Below, in pieces: positions 10,735-20,129 of a stretch of 64,000 nucleotides of DNA (position 1 is its first letter; the number at the start of each line of letters is the position of its first letter). The notes under the pieces are model-generated. The model did no database searches and was not told the origin of the DNA. It saw only the letters and a list, made by a program, of their open reading frames with translations. A program made the position numbers and the translations under genes. Source of the DNA: UBA5951 sp012269555 (GTDB lineage Bacteria; Pseudomonadota; Alphaproteobacteria; Puniceispirillales; Puniceispirillaceae); assembly GCA_038147755.1 (NCBI GenBank), contig JAYQTS010000001.1:3600-67599 (forward strand), given 5' to 3'.

Positions 10735-10866
10735 AAAAAGGTAAAACTACTATCAGTAGAGGTTAATGCCAATTTAAATAAAACTATGCCGTCATAAGCT
10801 TGACAAATTAGAGCATTTAAAGCATTTTGGCAGAAATTGGAACTCACTATCATCGCGGAGCACATT

Positions 10867-11034
10867 ATGGCGAAGCCTGCAACACTTCAAATTAAACTGG
10901 TTAGCACCGCAGATACCGGTTTTTATTACGTTACAAAAAAGAACCCCCGAACAAAACCCGAAAAATTGGAATTAATGAAATACGACCCTAAAGTTCGAAA
11001 ACATGTGCTTTTCAAAGAAGCAAAGATTAAATAA
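10867..11034 (+). CDS. rpmG: 50S ribosomal protein L33
   Basis: A 55-residue basic protein, MAKPATLQIKLVSTADTGFY then YVTKKNPRTKPEKLELMKYD, matching L33. It lacks the CXXC zinc ribbon of the zinc-binding paralogue. The ATG at 10867 is preceded by a clear GGAG (10857-10860); the longer open frame upstream has no merit. L33 sits in the large subunit near the E site. Downstream 16 bp begins the ROK kinase gene. Confidence 0.96.
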   Translation: MAKPATLQIKLVSTADTGFYYVTKKNPRTKPEKLELMKYDPKVRKHVLFKEAKIK

Positions 11035-11050
11035 ATAAGATGTTCAAATT

Positions 11051-11944
11051 ATGCGTTGTGGCATAGATGTAGGCGGGACAAAAATAGAAACTGCTGTTCT
11101 CTCCGATAGTGGTGAATTCCTATCTAGAGAGAGAACAAACACTCCAAAAATTATACAGCTTTACTAAATTCCATAGATAAAAGTCTTCGACAAGCCTCTA
11201 TAAACACGGGGTTCGATGGACCAGTTGGTATTTGCATGCCTGGCAGCGTATCAAAAGAAACTGGGCTAATCCAAGGAGCCAATACTACCTACCTAAATGG
11301 AAAAAACTTCCAAAAAGATTTACAAGCCACACTCAACCGTTCTGTTCGTTTGTCAAATGATGCTAATTGCTTCGCTCTTTCGGAAGCGATTGAGGGTGCT
11401 GGAAAGGGCGCTAGTGTCGTTTTTGGTGTTATAATTGGAACTGGCTGTGGTGGTGGTATTGTTGTCAACCGTCATATAATTCCAGGTGTAAATGGGATTG
11501 CAGGTGAGTGGGGGCATACACCTTTACCTTGGCCTGTTGAAAATGAATTTGAAAATCATGATTGTTGGTGTGGTAAAACAGGATGTCTTGAAACATATAT
11601 CTCTGGTACAGCACTAGTAAAAGATTATAAGCGGATGACCGGTTTGGAAAAGATGGAAAACAAATAGTATCGGACTGTAAGAATGGTGATATTGTTGCCG
11701 AGGCAGTCTTGCAAGCACTTGAAGATAGAATAGCCCGTGGCCTCGCAATGATTATAAATATTATTGACCCAGACATTATAATTTTGGGTGGTGGTCTCTC
11801 GAATATAGAACGATTATATGAAAATATTCCACGGAAATGGGCTGGCTATGTTTTTCCAATAAAATTAATACGAAGCTACTTAAACCAAAATATGGCGACT
11901 CTAGTGGTGTTCGAGGCGCCGCACTCTTATTTGGAACAAATTAG
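11051..11944 (+). CDS. ROK-family sugar kinase, fructokinase/N-acetylglucosamine kinase type (three frameshifts)
   Basis: A cytoplasmic sugar kinase of the ROK family. The N-terminal phosphate-binding motif is RCGIDVGGTKIETAVLSDSG. The middle has GICMPGSVSKETGLIQGANT, the catalytic NDANCFALSEA and the ROK zinc site HTPLPWP...CWCGKTGCLETYISG. The C-terminal end reads DPDIIILGGGLSN and KPKYGDSSGVRGAALLFGTN. Three single-base losses break it: A5 at 11146-11150 (A6 restores TPKNYTALLNS), T3 at 11643-11645 (T4 restores TGFGKDGKQIV) and A4 at 11861-11864 (A5 restores the C-terminus, stop TAG at 11944). All three are homopolymer shortenings. Substrate cannot be told from sequence; fructose (Mak) or GlcNAc are likeliest. 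Confidence 0.85.
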
Positions 11945-11986
11945 TTTAGAAGTTATTTCTTAAAATCATAAATCATGCCGCTTGTT

Positions 11987-12819
11987 TTACATACAATCAA
12001 CTTTTTCGATTAGTTGAGCATCTGAGATTGATGCATGAACGGTAAAATCGCCATAGTTAATCATAAAATCAGTAACGACTCCATTGTCGTGTAAATCCAT
12101 CTGGATTTGATATTCTGGAATAGATTCAGTTGTTCCTGCTTTAAAATAAGCAATATCGACAGGCCAGTAATAAGAGGTTGTAACACCATTAATTTGAATA
12201 TCAGACTCATAAGGCTTTCTTATACCAATGGCAGCACTTGCAGTCTTGACTGCATCCTCTGGGGTGCTATTAACAAATATCTTTCCAGACATAAATTTTC
12301 TTCCTTGCTTTGCAGCATCAATGATGGTGCGGGTATAAGTGACGGGAAACATTATATCAGTAGATAATGTTAAGGTATCGTTATAAGCCCCTGTATAGCT
12401 AGCTTCAGCAATATCGCTCTGAGGTGGAAGGATGGCATAACCAGTATAAATCGCTTCTGGCTCATAAGAATTTCGTTCACGCACATCAAAACTGAAAAGC
12501 TGACCATTTTTATCTTCCCAAGAATCAGAGTGAGAAAAGATCATTATCTCTTCTCCTGTCTCATATAAAAACTTGAAAAAATAATCCTCTATCAACGACC
12601 AACCATCACACTGTGCGTTTAAGGTAAACGATATTTTTCCAGCAACGTCCTGGACGCTGGCATTACTATTCTTCTTTCCCATGGAGAGAGTATAATTTGC
12701 ATTATGAGAAACAATAGATGATGTTACAGAAGCATTGCTAGCAATACATGGCAAGGAATATAGAAAAAATATGCTGCAAGAAAAGCTTTTAAATTAAGTC
12801 CTGGCCAAATGTTGAACAT
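11987..12819 (-). CDS. eipB: EipB-like periplasmic cell-envelope integrity protein, DUF1849 (one frameshift)
   Basis: About 277 aa with an N-terminal signal peptide (MFNIWPGLNLKAFLAAYFF then LYSLPCIASNA). The mature part resembles the DUF1849/EipB family, which is characteristic of alphaproteobacteria. It has the opening ANYTLSMGKKNSNASVQDVA, the GKISFTLNAQCDGWSL region and a cysteine at the very C-terminus (EKVDCM) that can pair with the internal cysteine. EipB in Brucella is a periplasmic protein needed for envelope integrity. The signal peptide is split by one missing base in an A6 run on the plus strand (12764-12769); seven bases join it to the mature protein. The start was set at the ATG at 12819 for this reason. 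It is transcribed convergently to the ROK kinase. Confidence 0.82.
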
Positions 12820-13166
12820 CAAAAATTTATTCCTTTGAAGGCAAAAATAATAAATATATTCGCTTTATACACGATGAATTTAATTTACATAATATCCTAA
12901 TATTAAAGATAGCTATAAAATAATACCTCAGAATTATTCGTTTGGAATTGGCTTAAACCTAATTATCGTTCTCATTGAATATAAAAAGACCCAATTACTA
13001 TCGAAATAATCAAAATTTGTCTATAAAAGAGCATTATCTTAAATAAATCAGCAATTCAAATGAATAACACATTAAAATAACTTCGATTCTTAAAAAAAAT
13101 ATGCGTTTTTACCACAAGGTAAGATGATGACTATTACATAAAACGACATCATATGTATGATCGATT
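12820..13166. other. AT-rich divergent intergenic region between eipB and rnd
   Basis: About 350 bp with no convincing open frame or RNA gene. It must contain promoters for eipB (minus) and rnd (plus). I see many A/T tracts but no promoter that I can place with confidence and no clear inverted repeat. Confidence 0.4.
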
Positions 13167-14333
13167 ATGGATAATACACCTAAATTAATCACTGAAACAA
13201 GTGATTTAGAAAATGCAATGAAAACTCTTAGCGAGTTTAACTCAATAGCCGTTGATACTGAATTTATCCGTGAGTCAACATATTATCCGAAATTATGCTT
13301 GGTTCAATTAGCAGCAGGTGAGTATCATTTTGCTGTAGACCCCCTCTCTGAAAGCATAGAACTTTCTTCGCTGTTTCAATTATTACAAAATCAAAATATT
13401 GTAAAAGTCTTTCACGCGGGACGTCAGGATATAGAAATTTTTGTTTGTTTAACGGGAAATGTTCCAAACCCCATTTTTGACACACAAATTGCTTCAATGG
13501 TTGTAGGGCTTGGAGACCAAGCAGGATACGATAAATTAGTTCAGCACTATCTTAATATTGATATTGATAAATCATCACGATTCACAGATTGGTCTGCAAG
13601 ACCTCTCAGTGACAGGCAAATAAAATATGCGCTTGATGACGTTATTCATCTATCAAAAATTTATCCCCTTATGCTTAAGGAATTGATTCAAAACGAGAGA
13701 CTATCCTGGCTTAATGAAGAAATTTCTGCATTGACACACTTATCTCTATACAAGCCCAATCCCGACGATGCATGGAAGAAATTAAAAATAAGAAGTTATA
13801 ACTCAGATTTTTTAAATCGATTAAAATACCTTGCCTCTTGGCGAGAAAAGAGGGCCATGACGAAAAATATGCCTAAAAATAGGATAGTTCGAGACGAAAC
13901 ATTAATTGATTTAGCAGGAACAAATCCAAAAACTGCTTCAAAATTTGAAATTATAAGAGGATTTCCGGGGGGACGCAGCGGAAAGTTAGTACCTGAGGTT
14001 TTACAAACGCTAGCAAATGCCGCACAAACACCACGTGAAAACTGGCCTAAAATAAAAGCCGATTTTCGTCGTTCCAAAGCTCCGGCAGCTACTCTTGAAC
14101 TGCTTCGCGTACTATTAAAGCATATAACGGAAAATGAGAAAATTGCTCCTAAATTATTAGCTTCATCTGAGGATTTAGAAGCTTTAGCCAAAGATGACAA
14201 TGCAGATATTAAGTTACTCAAAGGTTGGAGACGTGAGTTGTTTGGAAATACTGCATTAAAACTAAAATCAGGTGAAATTGCACTAACTATAAAAAATAAT
14301 AAAATTCATTTAATTTCTGATAACAAGACTTAA
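13167..14333 (+). CDS. rnd: Ribonuclease D
   Basis: A 388-aa DEDD 3'-5' exoribonuclease that trims tRNA and other small RNA ends. The first exonuclease motif is NSIAVDTEFIRESTYYPKLC; the second is VKVFHAGRQDIEIF with its acidic residue. The third region reads LSDRQIKYALDDVIHLSKIY (Y/D pair). HRDC-type helices follow near residues 210-290 (LASWREKRAMTKNMPKNRIV). Length and order are standard. Its 3' end overlaps the convergent SDR gene by a few bases (14330-14333). Confidence 0.95.
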   Translation: MDNTPKLITETSDLENAMKTLSEFNSIAVDTEFIRESTYYPKLCLVQLAAGEYHFAVDPLSESIELSSLFQLLQNQNIVKVFHAGRQDIEIFVCLTGNVPNPIFDTQIASMVVGLGDQAGYDKLVQHYLNIDIDKSSRFTDWSARPLSDRQIKYALDDVIHLSKIYPLMLKELIQNERLSWLNEEISALTHLSLYKPNPDDAWKKLKIRSYNSDFLNRLKYLASWREKRAMTKNMPKNRIVRDETLIDLAGTNPKTASKFEIIRGFPGGRSGKLVPEVLQTLANAAQTPRENWPKIKADFRRSKAPAATLELLRVLLKHITENEKIAPKLLASSEDLEALAKDDNADIKLLKGWRRELFGNTALKLKSGEIALTIKNNKIHLISDNKT

Positions 14334-15112
14334 AAAGTAGAATTAAAACGCCCACCATCTATCAATATGTTTTGACCAACTAGGTAACTAGAATGAGTTG
14401 AACAAATCCATGCGCATGCAACGCCGAATTCACCTATTTCTCCAAAACGTTTTGAGGGGTTTTCTTCTTCTAACTTTGCTCGCAGTTCCTGGGATGTGAT
14501 GCCATTTTCTTTTGCTCTCTTCTCGATCAAAGCTTCAATTCTTGCCGTATTAAATTGACCAGGTAATAAGTTGTTTATAGTCACGTTATACTGTGCATAT
14601 TCTCTAGCTATTCCTGCTACGAAGCCAGTTAATCCAGAACGTGCTCCATTAGATAAACCAAGCTCTGGAATAGGTGACTTAACAGAACCAGAAGTTATAT
14701 TTACAATTCGTCCAAATTTTTTACTCACCATTGAATCAATTACTGCTTTTATCATCTCAATAGATGTCAACATATTTTCGTTGATTGCTCTAATCCAATC
14801 CTCTCTATCCCAATTTTTAAAATGACCGATAGGCGGCCCCCCCGCATTATTGACAAGAATATCAACATCCCCTGCCTTTTCTATAACTAATTTTCTTCCT
14901 TTATCAGTTGTAATATCGGCTGCGGCCAAAATTATTTCAGCACCTGTTTTTTGCTTCAAACTATTACACGCTTTTTGCAATCTCTCTTCATTTCTTGAAT
15001 TTAATATCAGCTTTACTCCGCATTTAGCCAATGCTTCTGCACAACCATATCCAAGCCCACTAGAGCCCCCGCAAATAAGCGCCTTTCTGCCTGAAATTCC
15101 AAAATCTATCAT
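14330..15112 (-). CDS. Atypical short-chain dehydrogenase/reductase lacking the YxxxK pair
   Basis: A 260-aa Rossmann protein with the cofactor loop CGGSSGLGYGCAEALA and the NNAGG motif (DILVNNAGGPPIGHF). The usual catalytic YxxxK is replaced: the segment reads ELGLSNGARSGLTGFVAG, so Tyr aligns with Ser and Lys with Arg. This matches a known FabG-like SDR subgroup that lacks the catalytic tyrosine, so FabG-type activity cannot be assumed. The C-terminus has SYLVGQNILIDGGR as in normal SDRs. It overlaps hdaA by 4 bp (ATGA) and is thus coupled to it. Confidence 0.85.
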   Translation of the reverse strand: MIDFGISGRKALICGGSSGLGYGCAEALAKCGVKLILNSRNEERLQKACNSLKQKTGAEIILAAADITTDKGRKLVIEKAGDVDILVNNAGGPPIGHFKNWDREDWIRAINENMLTSIEMIKAVIDSMVSKKFGRIVNITSGSVKSPIPELGLSNGARSGLTGFVAGIAREYAQYNVTINNLLPGQFNTARIEALIEKRAKENGITSQELRAKLEEENPSKRFGEIGEFGVACAWICSTHSSYLVGQNILIDGGRFNSTF

Positions 15113-15780
15113 TTAATGCTTTCTTCAGACATCTGATATAGAACTTGTTTAACAAGTCCTATCGAAACAGATTGTTTAAGCTTTAAAGATAACATATCTA
15201 TTTCTAAAACTAATCTTTGAATATAAGAATATTCTCTGCGGACCCTTGGAAGTAAAAAGTTTAATACTGTGGTTGGCACAATACATTGTCTCTTAGAAAA
15301 ATGGTATTCTAAAAGCGGCTTTATTGAATTCTCATTCAAGGGAAATATCTCCTGTGCACTGACACTTCGAAGACGAGAGCGTAAATCATTCAACTGCCAT
15401 GCCATTGAGGATATAGGATCTTCTGAAATAAATAATATTGTGCCACTATTTCCTAAAACTTTTTGGTATAAAAAAAATAGAGCCTCCTCTGACCAATTTT
15501 CTGAGACTACCACATCATCTAAAATCAAATGATTTTCTGCAATCTCTCCGGGATACCAATTAACAAGGCTTGTTAAGATCCTTGCACCACTATTTTGACA
15601 ATGAAGTCTACCAAGGCTTGATTTCCCAGACGCAGTTGGGCCAAAAATATTTAAACACCGGCTAGGAGATGGCCAATTGGGCCAAGTTTTTATCCATTTT
15701 ATCGCAAGCTCGTTCTCGGAGCTTACAATTAAGCTTGGCGCTGCGGTATCATCAAAATTAAACGGCATTTGATCAATCAT
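15109..15780 (-). CDS. hdaA: HdaA, DnaA-related regulatory inactivation protein
   Basis: About 223 aa, an AAA+ protein related to the DnaA ATPase domain but without a DNA-binding domain. It begins MIDQMPFNFDDTAAPSLIVS, close to the beta-clamp-binding QxPF motif typical of Hda (here QMPF). Walker A is IFGPTASGKSSLGRLH and Walker B reads HLILDDVVV. The sensor region is DLRSRLRSVSAQEIFPL. With the sliding clamp, Hda proteins promote ATP hydrolysis by DnaA and limit re-initiation. I chose ATG 15780 over the in-frame TTG at 15792 because the clamp motif normally sits within a few residues of the start. Confidence 0.88.
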   Translation of the reverse strand: MIDQMPFNFDDTAAPSLIVSSENELAIKWIKTWPNWPSPSRCLNIFGPTASGKSSLGRLHCQNSGARILTSLVNWYPGEIAENHLILDDVVVSENWSEEALFFLYQKVLGNSGTILFISEDPISSMAWQLNDLRSRLRSVSAQEIFPLNENSIKPLLEYHFSKRQCIVPTTVLNFLLPRVRREYSYIQRLVLEIDMLSLKLKQSVSIGLVKQVLYQMSEESIK

Positions 15781-15831
15781 TTTAATACTCAAATTATATT
15801 AACCAACTGATGTTCGGCTATAATCTTCTTT

Positions 15832-16929
15832 TTATTTTTTAGATAGCATAAACATATCTTCAGTTTCAGTTAATTTATAGCCAACAGAATTTAAATTAGT
15901 AATAAATTGAGGAATATTTCCTGATATAGTAATCCTTACAAGCCCAGTAGATTCTGATAATGAAATTGGGGCAACTTTTCGAACAATTGGCATTGAGGAT
16001 AAAGTTTCCCTAAAAGAAAGCCAAGTTGATAGTGTTTCTGCCGAAAAGCTTACATTAAGTGAAAAATCCGTTTCAGGTGAAATTCTATTTTTTTGTTTCC
16101 AAAATTTTTCAAGTTCCGATATCAGACTGTACTGAAATTCCTCAAATAAAACTGCCATGTTCTTTGTTCCATTCAATTCATGAACTTCTTTTAATAGAGT
16201 TGCAATTAAATTGGCGTTTTCATCAAATAAGCGGGAACTAAATCTTAAAGCAGGTATAGTGGCAGAGTGGTCAATTTCCGCGGATACTATTAATAGCTGA
16301 CTGGCATCTGCGGTTTGTAATGCAATTTTCAGTATATTCGGGTTCTCGGTAAAAATTGCTTCCTCTTTCAATTGCCTTTGCATTTTTATATTTGGTTTTA
16401 TAGAAACGAATGATAATAACCCATCATAGGTTTTGCTATGCTCATTCCATGAATTTAGCCATTTATTATTTTCATTCCAAACAACAGCACCGGATGCTTC
16501 CTTCCAAATTGGCATTGTCACAATCGGGGGGCTAACTAATTCTGCCCATCCCATCCCATTTTTTCTGAATAAACCCCTTACTTCTCTTGCATCAAAGCAA
16601 AAATCTATTTCTCCTATATATCGTCTTGCAAGCGTTGTTTCTTTATGAATATGTAGATAGTCAAGGTAGTCTTGTGATTTTACTCTCGACAAAAGCTCAA
16701 AAACATCCTCTTCTGCCAGAAGCAATCTTCCTAACACCCTCTCGAACGCATAAGCAGATGCTTTACTTATACCAGTTTCACGAGCTAAAGTTCCTGTATC
16801 AGCAATTTCATCAATGTTAACATTATTCACAGAAAAGGCGGGTAATATACACGTCTGTTGAGCATTCCCCACATTACTAAAAAAATTAAAACTTAGCATT
16901 ACGATAAATGCCATTAGATTACGAGACAA
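15832..16929 (-). CDS. DUF2066 domain secreted/periplasmic protein
   Basis: 365 aa with a signal peptide (MSRNLMAFIVMLSFNFFSNV then GNAQQ). The N-terminal third resembles DUF2066 (AYAFERVLGRLLLAEEDVF). The rest is a less conserved beta-rich part (LLIVSAEIDHSATIPALRF). Function is unknown in the family. In alphaproteobacteria it often lies between purM and hdaA, as it does here, divergent from purM. The ATG at 16929 gives a proper signal sequence. Nothing looks damaged. Confidence 0.75.
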   Translation of the reverse strand: MSRNLMAFIVMLSFNFFSNVGNAQQTCILPAFSVNNVNIDEIADTGTLARETGISKASAYAFERVLGRLLLAEEDVFELLSRVKSQDYLDYLHIHKETTLARRYIGEIDFCFDAREVRGLFRKNGMGWAELVSPPIVTMPIWKEASGAVVWNENNKWLNSWNEHSKTYDGLLSFVSIKPNIKMQRQLKEEAIFTENPNILKIALQTADASQLLIVSAEIDHSATIPALRFSSRLFDENANLIATLLKEVHELNGTKNMAVLFEEFQYSLISELEKFWKQKNRISPETDFSLNVSFSAETLSTWLSFRETLSSMPIVRKVAPISLSESTGLVRITISGNIPQFITNLNSVGYKLTETEDMFMLSKK

Positions 16930-17012
16930 TTTGCAATTCCTAATGCTATGAATTAAAACAACTCAGGTATAAATTACATTATAATATATCATATTATCAA
17001 GGTCTGACCAGC

Positions 17013-18086
17013 ATGGATAAAAAAATCAATCCATCTCCCATAACTTATTTAAATTCAGGCGTGGACATTGATGCTGGAAATACACTTGTTGAAGCCATAA
17101 AACCGCATGCAAAAAGAACAATTACCAGAGGAAGCAGAGCAGAGCTTGGAGGTTTTGGAGGTCTTTTTGATTTAAGAAATACCGGCTTTTCAGACCCTAT
17201 ATTAGTAGCCGCAACAGATGGTGTGGGCACTAAGTTAGAGATAGCCCACAAAAGTAAAATACATCGGGGTCTAGGCATTGACCTCGTGGCCATGTGCGCC
17301 AACGACTTGTTAGCACAAGGTGCCTTACCGTTATTTTTTCTAGATTATTTTGCCACTGGCAAGCTAGAAATTGAAGTAGCAACTGAAGTTGTAGCAGGTA
17401 TCGCAGATGGATGTATTCAAGCAGGCTGCGCTCTTATAGGCGGTGAAACCGCAGAAATGCCTGGTATTTACAATTATGGACAATATGATTTAGCTGGATT
17501 CTGTGTTGGAGCAGTTGAAAGAGAACAAGTATTATCACCAGACATGGTAAAGTTAGGTAATGTAGCCATTGCCTTACCATCATCAGGTGTTCACGCGAAT
17601 GGTTTTTCACTTATTCGAAATTTAATTGATAGAGAAAATTTAGATTATAATGACCCTTCACCATTCAACAAAAATAAATCACTTGGAATGAGTCTACTTA
17701 CACCAACGCGCATTTATATAAATACGGTAAAAGCTGCTCTATCATTTGGAGGAGTTACAGGGTTTTCTCATATCACCGGAGGTGGATTGTTAGAAAATCC
17801 TCCTAGATGCTATAGTAAAGATTTATGCCTCAGACTATCAGTAAAACATCGCCCCTTATTGCCAGTATTCGAATGGATTAAATTAACAAGTAATATCTCT
17901 GATAATGAATTTGCTCGCACATTTAATTGTGGTATCGGAGGTATAATTTTTGTTCAAGAAGAAAAAGCAGACAATCTTCTTAACGTTATTAAGGAAACTG
18001 GAGAAGACGCTTGGATAGCTGGACAAATAGAAAAACGTAAACAAGAGTCCGTAATTATTGAGGATACAGAAACTTCTTGGCGTTAA
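17013..18086 (+). CDS. purM: Phosphoribosylformylglycinamidine cyclo-ligase
   Basis: PurM closes the imidazole ring to give AIR, step five of purine synthesis. The 357-aa protein carries YLNSGVDIDAGNTLVEAIKP at the start, VAATDGVGTKLEIAHKSKIH (ATP-binding region), MCANDLLAQGALPLFFLDYF, IGGETAEMPGIYNYGQYDLA and SHITGGGLLENPPRCYSKDL. All match the family over the full length. purN follows 28 bp downstream, so the two form an operon. The 83-bp gap to the divergent DUF2066 gene should hold the promoter. Confidence 0.96.
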   Translation: MDKKINPSPITYLNSGVDIDAGNTLVEAIKPHAKRTITRGSRAELGGFGGLFDLRNTGFSDPILVAATDGVGTKLEIAHKSKIHRGLGIDLVAMCANDLLAQGALPLFFLDYFATGKLEIEVATEVVAGIADGCIQAGCALIGGETAEMPGIYNYGQYDLAGFCVGAVEREQVLSPDMVKLGNVAIALPSSGVHANGFSLIRNLIDRENLDYNDPSPFNKNKSLGMSLLTPTRIYINTVKAALSFGGVTGFSHITGGGLLENPPRCYSKDLCLRLSVKHRPLLPVFEWIKLTSNISDNEFARTFNCGIGGIIFVQEEKADNLLNVIKETGEDAWIAGQIEKRKQESVIIEDTETSWR

Positions 18087-18114
18087 TAAATGAAAAATTT
18101 GAAAAAAAACAATA

Positions 18115-18795
18115 ATGATTAAGATTGCTATCCTAATTTCTGGACGCGGAAGCAATATGGTTTCACTGGTAAATGCTGTTGAAAGAAAAAATCTAGATTG
18201 TGAAGTAGCATGTGTAATCGCAAATAAAAAATCCGCTGGTCTTGCTCTCGCCAAAGAAAATAATATCCCAACAAAGCTAATAAACCAGTTTGACTATGAA
18301 AATAAATTCGATCATGAATTAGCACTTATCTTAGAACTTGAAAGTCATAATCCTGACTGGATTTTGCTAGCAGGCTATATGGCTATACTCTCAAGCAATT
18401 TTGTTGAGAAATTTGCAGGAAAAATTATAAATATACACCCTTCTTTACTCCCAAAATTTAAAGGATTAAACACACACTCAAGAGTTTTAAAAGCTGGTAA
18501 CAAAACACATGGAACAACAGTTCATGTGGTTACCAATGAGCTGGACGATGGTCCCATTATAGCTCAGTCCGAAATTAGAATTTTAGCTAATGATACAGTT
18601 GAAACATTAGAATACCGCATACTTCAGGAAGAGCATATTTTGTATCCATTAATATTAGAGTCGCTTGTAAAAGAATATCTTGAAATAAAGTTAGACAAAG
18701 TAACTTGGCACAGCGTTCCACCATTCCTTGATAGTGAAATTAAAAATAGAAATATATCAATCAAACCTTATTTATTTATCAAAAATCATAATTAA
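18115..18795 (+). CDS. purN: Phosphoribosylglycinamide formyltransferase (10-formyl-THF dependent)
   Basis: PurN formylates GAR using 10-formyltetrahydrofolate. At 226 aa it is somewhat longer than the usual 190-215 because of a C-terminal tail (NRNISIKPYLFIKNHN). Seen motifs are ILISGRGSNMVSLVNAVE, LLAGYMAILSSNFVEKF, the catalytic INIHPSLLPKFKGLNTHSRV (Asn and His) and HGTTVHVVTNELDDGPIIAQ (Asp). It is the second gene of the purMN pair. The start ATG at 18115 gives MIKIAILISGRGSN, the normal N-terminus. Confidence 0.95.
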   Translation: MIKIAILISGRGSNMVSLVNAVERKNLDCEVACVIANKKSAGLALAKENNIPTKLINQFDYENKFDHELALILELESHNPDWILLAGYMAILSSNFVEKFAGKIINIHPSLLPKFKGLNTHSRVLKAGNKTHGTTVHVVTNELDDGPIIAQSEIRILANDTVETLEYRILQEEHILYPLILESLVKEYLEIKLDKVTWHSVPPFLDSEIKNRNISIKPYLFIKNHN

Positions 18796-18863
18796 ACTGA
18801 TTGCGTATATTTTTTTTTAAGGGCACTATAATATCAATCTATTTTATGAGGTAAATATATACG

Positions 18864-18995
18864 ATGAAAACTGACAATTTTGATAAGCAGGCTAACAATC
18901 ATCTCTCTTTTTATGAGAGTTTTCTCTCATTATCAAAAATCGTAATTGCGGGTATTGTTACAATTTTAATCTTAATGGCTATTTTTCTTCTTTGA
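18864..18995 (+). CDS. Small aa3-type cytochrome c oxidase subunit IV-like protein
   Basis: A 43-aa ORF, MKTDNFDKQANNHLSFYESF then a single hydrophobic helix (IVIAGIVTILILMAIFLL). The polar N-terminus, the short (Y/F)xxFLxL segment and the one transmembrane helix match the small aa3-oxidase subunit IV family found in alphaproteobacteria, where it packs against subunits I and III. It lies 68 bp after purN with no oxidase genes nearby. The call is by pattern only, since the protein is so short. Start ATG 18864, with GAGG about nine bases upstream as a ribosome site. Confidence 0.7.
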   Translation: MKTDNFDKQANNHLSFYESFLSLSKIVIAGIVTILILMAIFLL

Positions 18996-19071
18996 CAATA
19001 ATAAAACAATTGGCAGCCACCAAATATAATTCTACGCTGAATGATTTAGTTACCTAAAACTACCTGTTATT

Positions 19072-19494
19072 TTAACCCACAATTTCTTCATTGGTGAAAA
19101 AATACGCAATTTCGATTGCCGCGTTTTCAATACTGTCAGAACCATGAACTGAATTAGCCTCTATACCTTCCGCAAATTCTTTCCTTATGGTTCCATCCGC
19201 CGCATCAGAAGGGTTAGTCGAACCCATCACTTCTCTGTATGCGGCAATCGCATTTTGTCCCTCAAGCACCTGCACCACAACTGGGCCAGAAGTCATAAAA
19301 GATACTAAATCATTATAAAATGGCCTCTCGGCATGAACAGCATAGAACTCTCTCGCCTCTCTATCAGACATATGTATCCGCTTCTGAGCAATTATGCGTA
19401 AGCCACTAGCCTCTATTTTTGAATTAATTGCTCCAGTCAAATTGCGTCTAGTTGCGTCCGGCTTAATAATTGAAAATGTGCGTTGCATAGTCAT
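19072..19494 (-). CDS. ndk: Nucleoside diphosphate kinase
   Basis: 140 aa. Ndk transfers the terminal phosphate between NTPs and NDPs through a phospho-histidine. N-terminal RTFSIIKPDATRRNLTGAIN holds the substrate lysine, and the active-site histidine lies in GIEANSVHGSDSIENAAIEI. The AERPFYNDLVSFMTSGPVVV segment is also typical. The whole family length is present. The minus-strand order pepA-holC-ndk is common in alphaproteobacteria. Start could be ATG 19494 or the second Met (19488). Confidence 0.96.
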   Translation of the reverse strand: MTMQRTFSIIKPDATRRNLTGAINSKIEASGLRIIAQKRIHMSDREAREFYAVHAERPFYNDLVSFMTSGPVVVQVLEGQNAIAAYREVMGSTNPSDAADGTIRKEFAEGIEANSVHGSDSIENAAIEIAYFFTNEEIVG

Positions 19495-19661
19495 GAAATA
19501 TCCCCAAAAAATATTACAAAAAGTAACCTTTATTTTAGCAATTTTTAACGAAATTATTTTAATTAATTTATTTCTTCTGCTTGTTTACAGCAAATTGGTC
19601 AAAAAACAAACCTCCATTTATAAACTTTTGAAATTTATTTAAAATTCTCTTTTAATTTTAT

Positions 19662-20129
19662 TTAAAAATTACCAGCTTGCCATCTACCTTTTTCATCCTG
19701 ACAGAAATAACGACATATATGTTGAGGATTAGAGGACCAATTTTGCCATTGAGTTCTTGCTTGAGCTAATGCTGCTTTGGAAGAACCGTCAAATAAGTAA
19801 AACACACGTTTGAAGGAACTAAAACTTTCTAAACCTAGGCCATTCGTTAACACTATAAATTCTGCATTTATTGGATTATCTTCAACCGAAGAGGATAACC
19901 AAATAGGAGCAAAATCTGAAACATCATCCTCTCCCATACCATGAGCAATAAAACTATCTTTTTTATCGGTCCATAACTTAGTACTCCAATAAGGCAACTC
20001 ATTTTCAGGAGCTATGATTAATAACTTATCAGAATTTTTTAGCACTTTTTCTGCAATTTGCATTGCTGGTCTGAAATAATCACTATTTATTAAATTATAG
20101 AAATCAAATTGATGCAGGATTGCGCTCAC
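19662..20129 (-). CDS. holC: DNA polymerase III chi subunit
   Basis: 155 aa, the chi subunit that links the clamp loader to single-stranded DNA-binding protein. Family features are an N-terminal QFDFYNLI strand, the region KLLIIAPENELPYWSTKLWT (ELxxLDxxLWT-like) and SSVEDNPINAEFIVLTNG near residue 80. The C-terminus has ALAQARTQWQNWSS followed by a short basic tail. It abuts pepA with no spacer (pepA stop at 20130), so translation is likely coupled. Chi is poorly conserved, but position and motifs agree. Confidence 0.88.
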   Translation of the reverse strand: MSAILHQFDFYNLINSDYFRPAMQIAEKVLKNSDKLLIIAPENELPYWSTKLWTDKKDSFIAHGMGEDDVSDFAPIWLSSSVEDNPINAEFIVLTNGLGLESFSSFKRVFYLFDGSSKAALAQARTQWQNWSSNPQHICRYFCQDEKGRWQAGNF

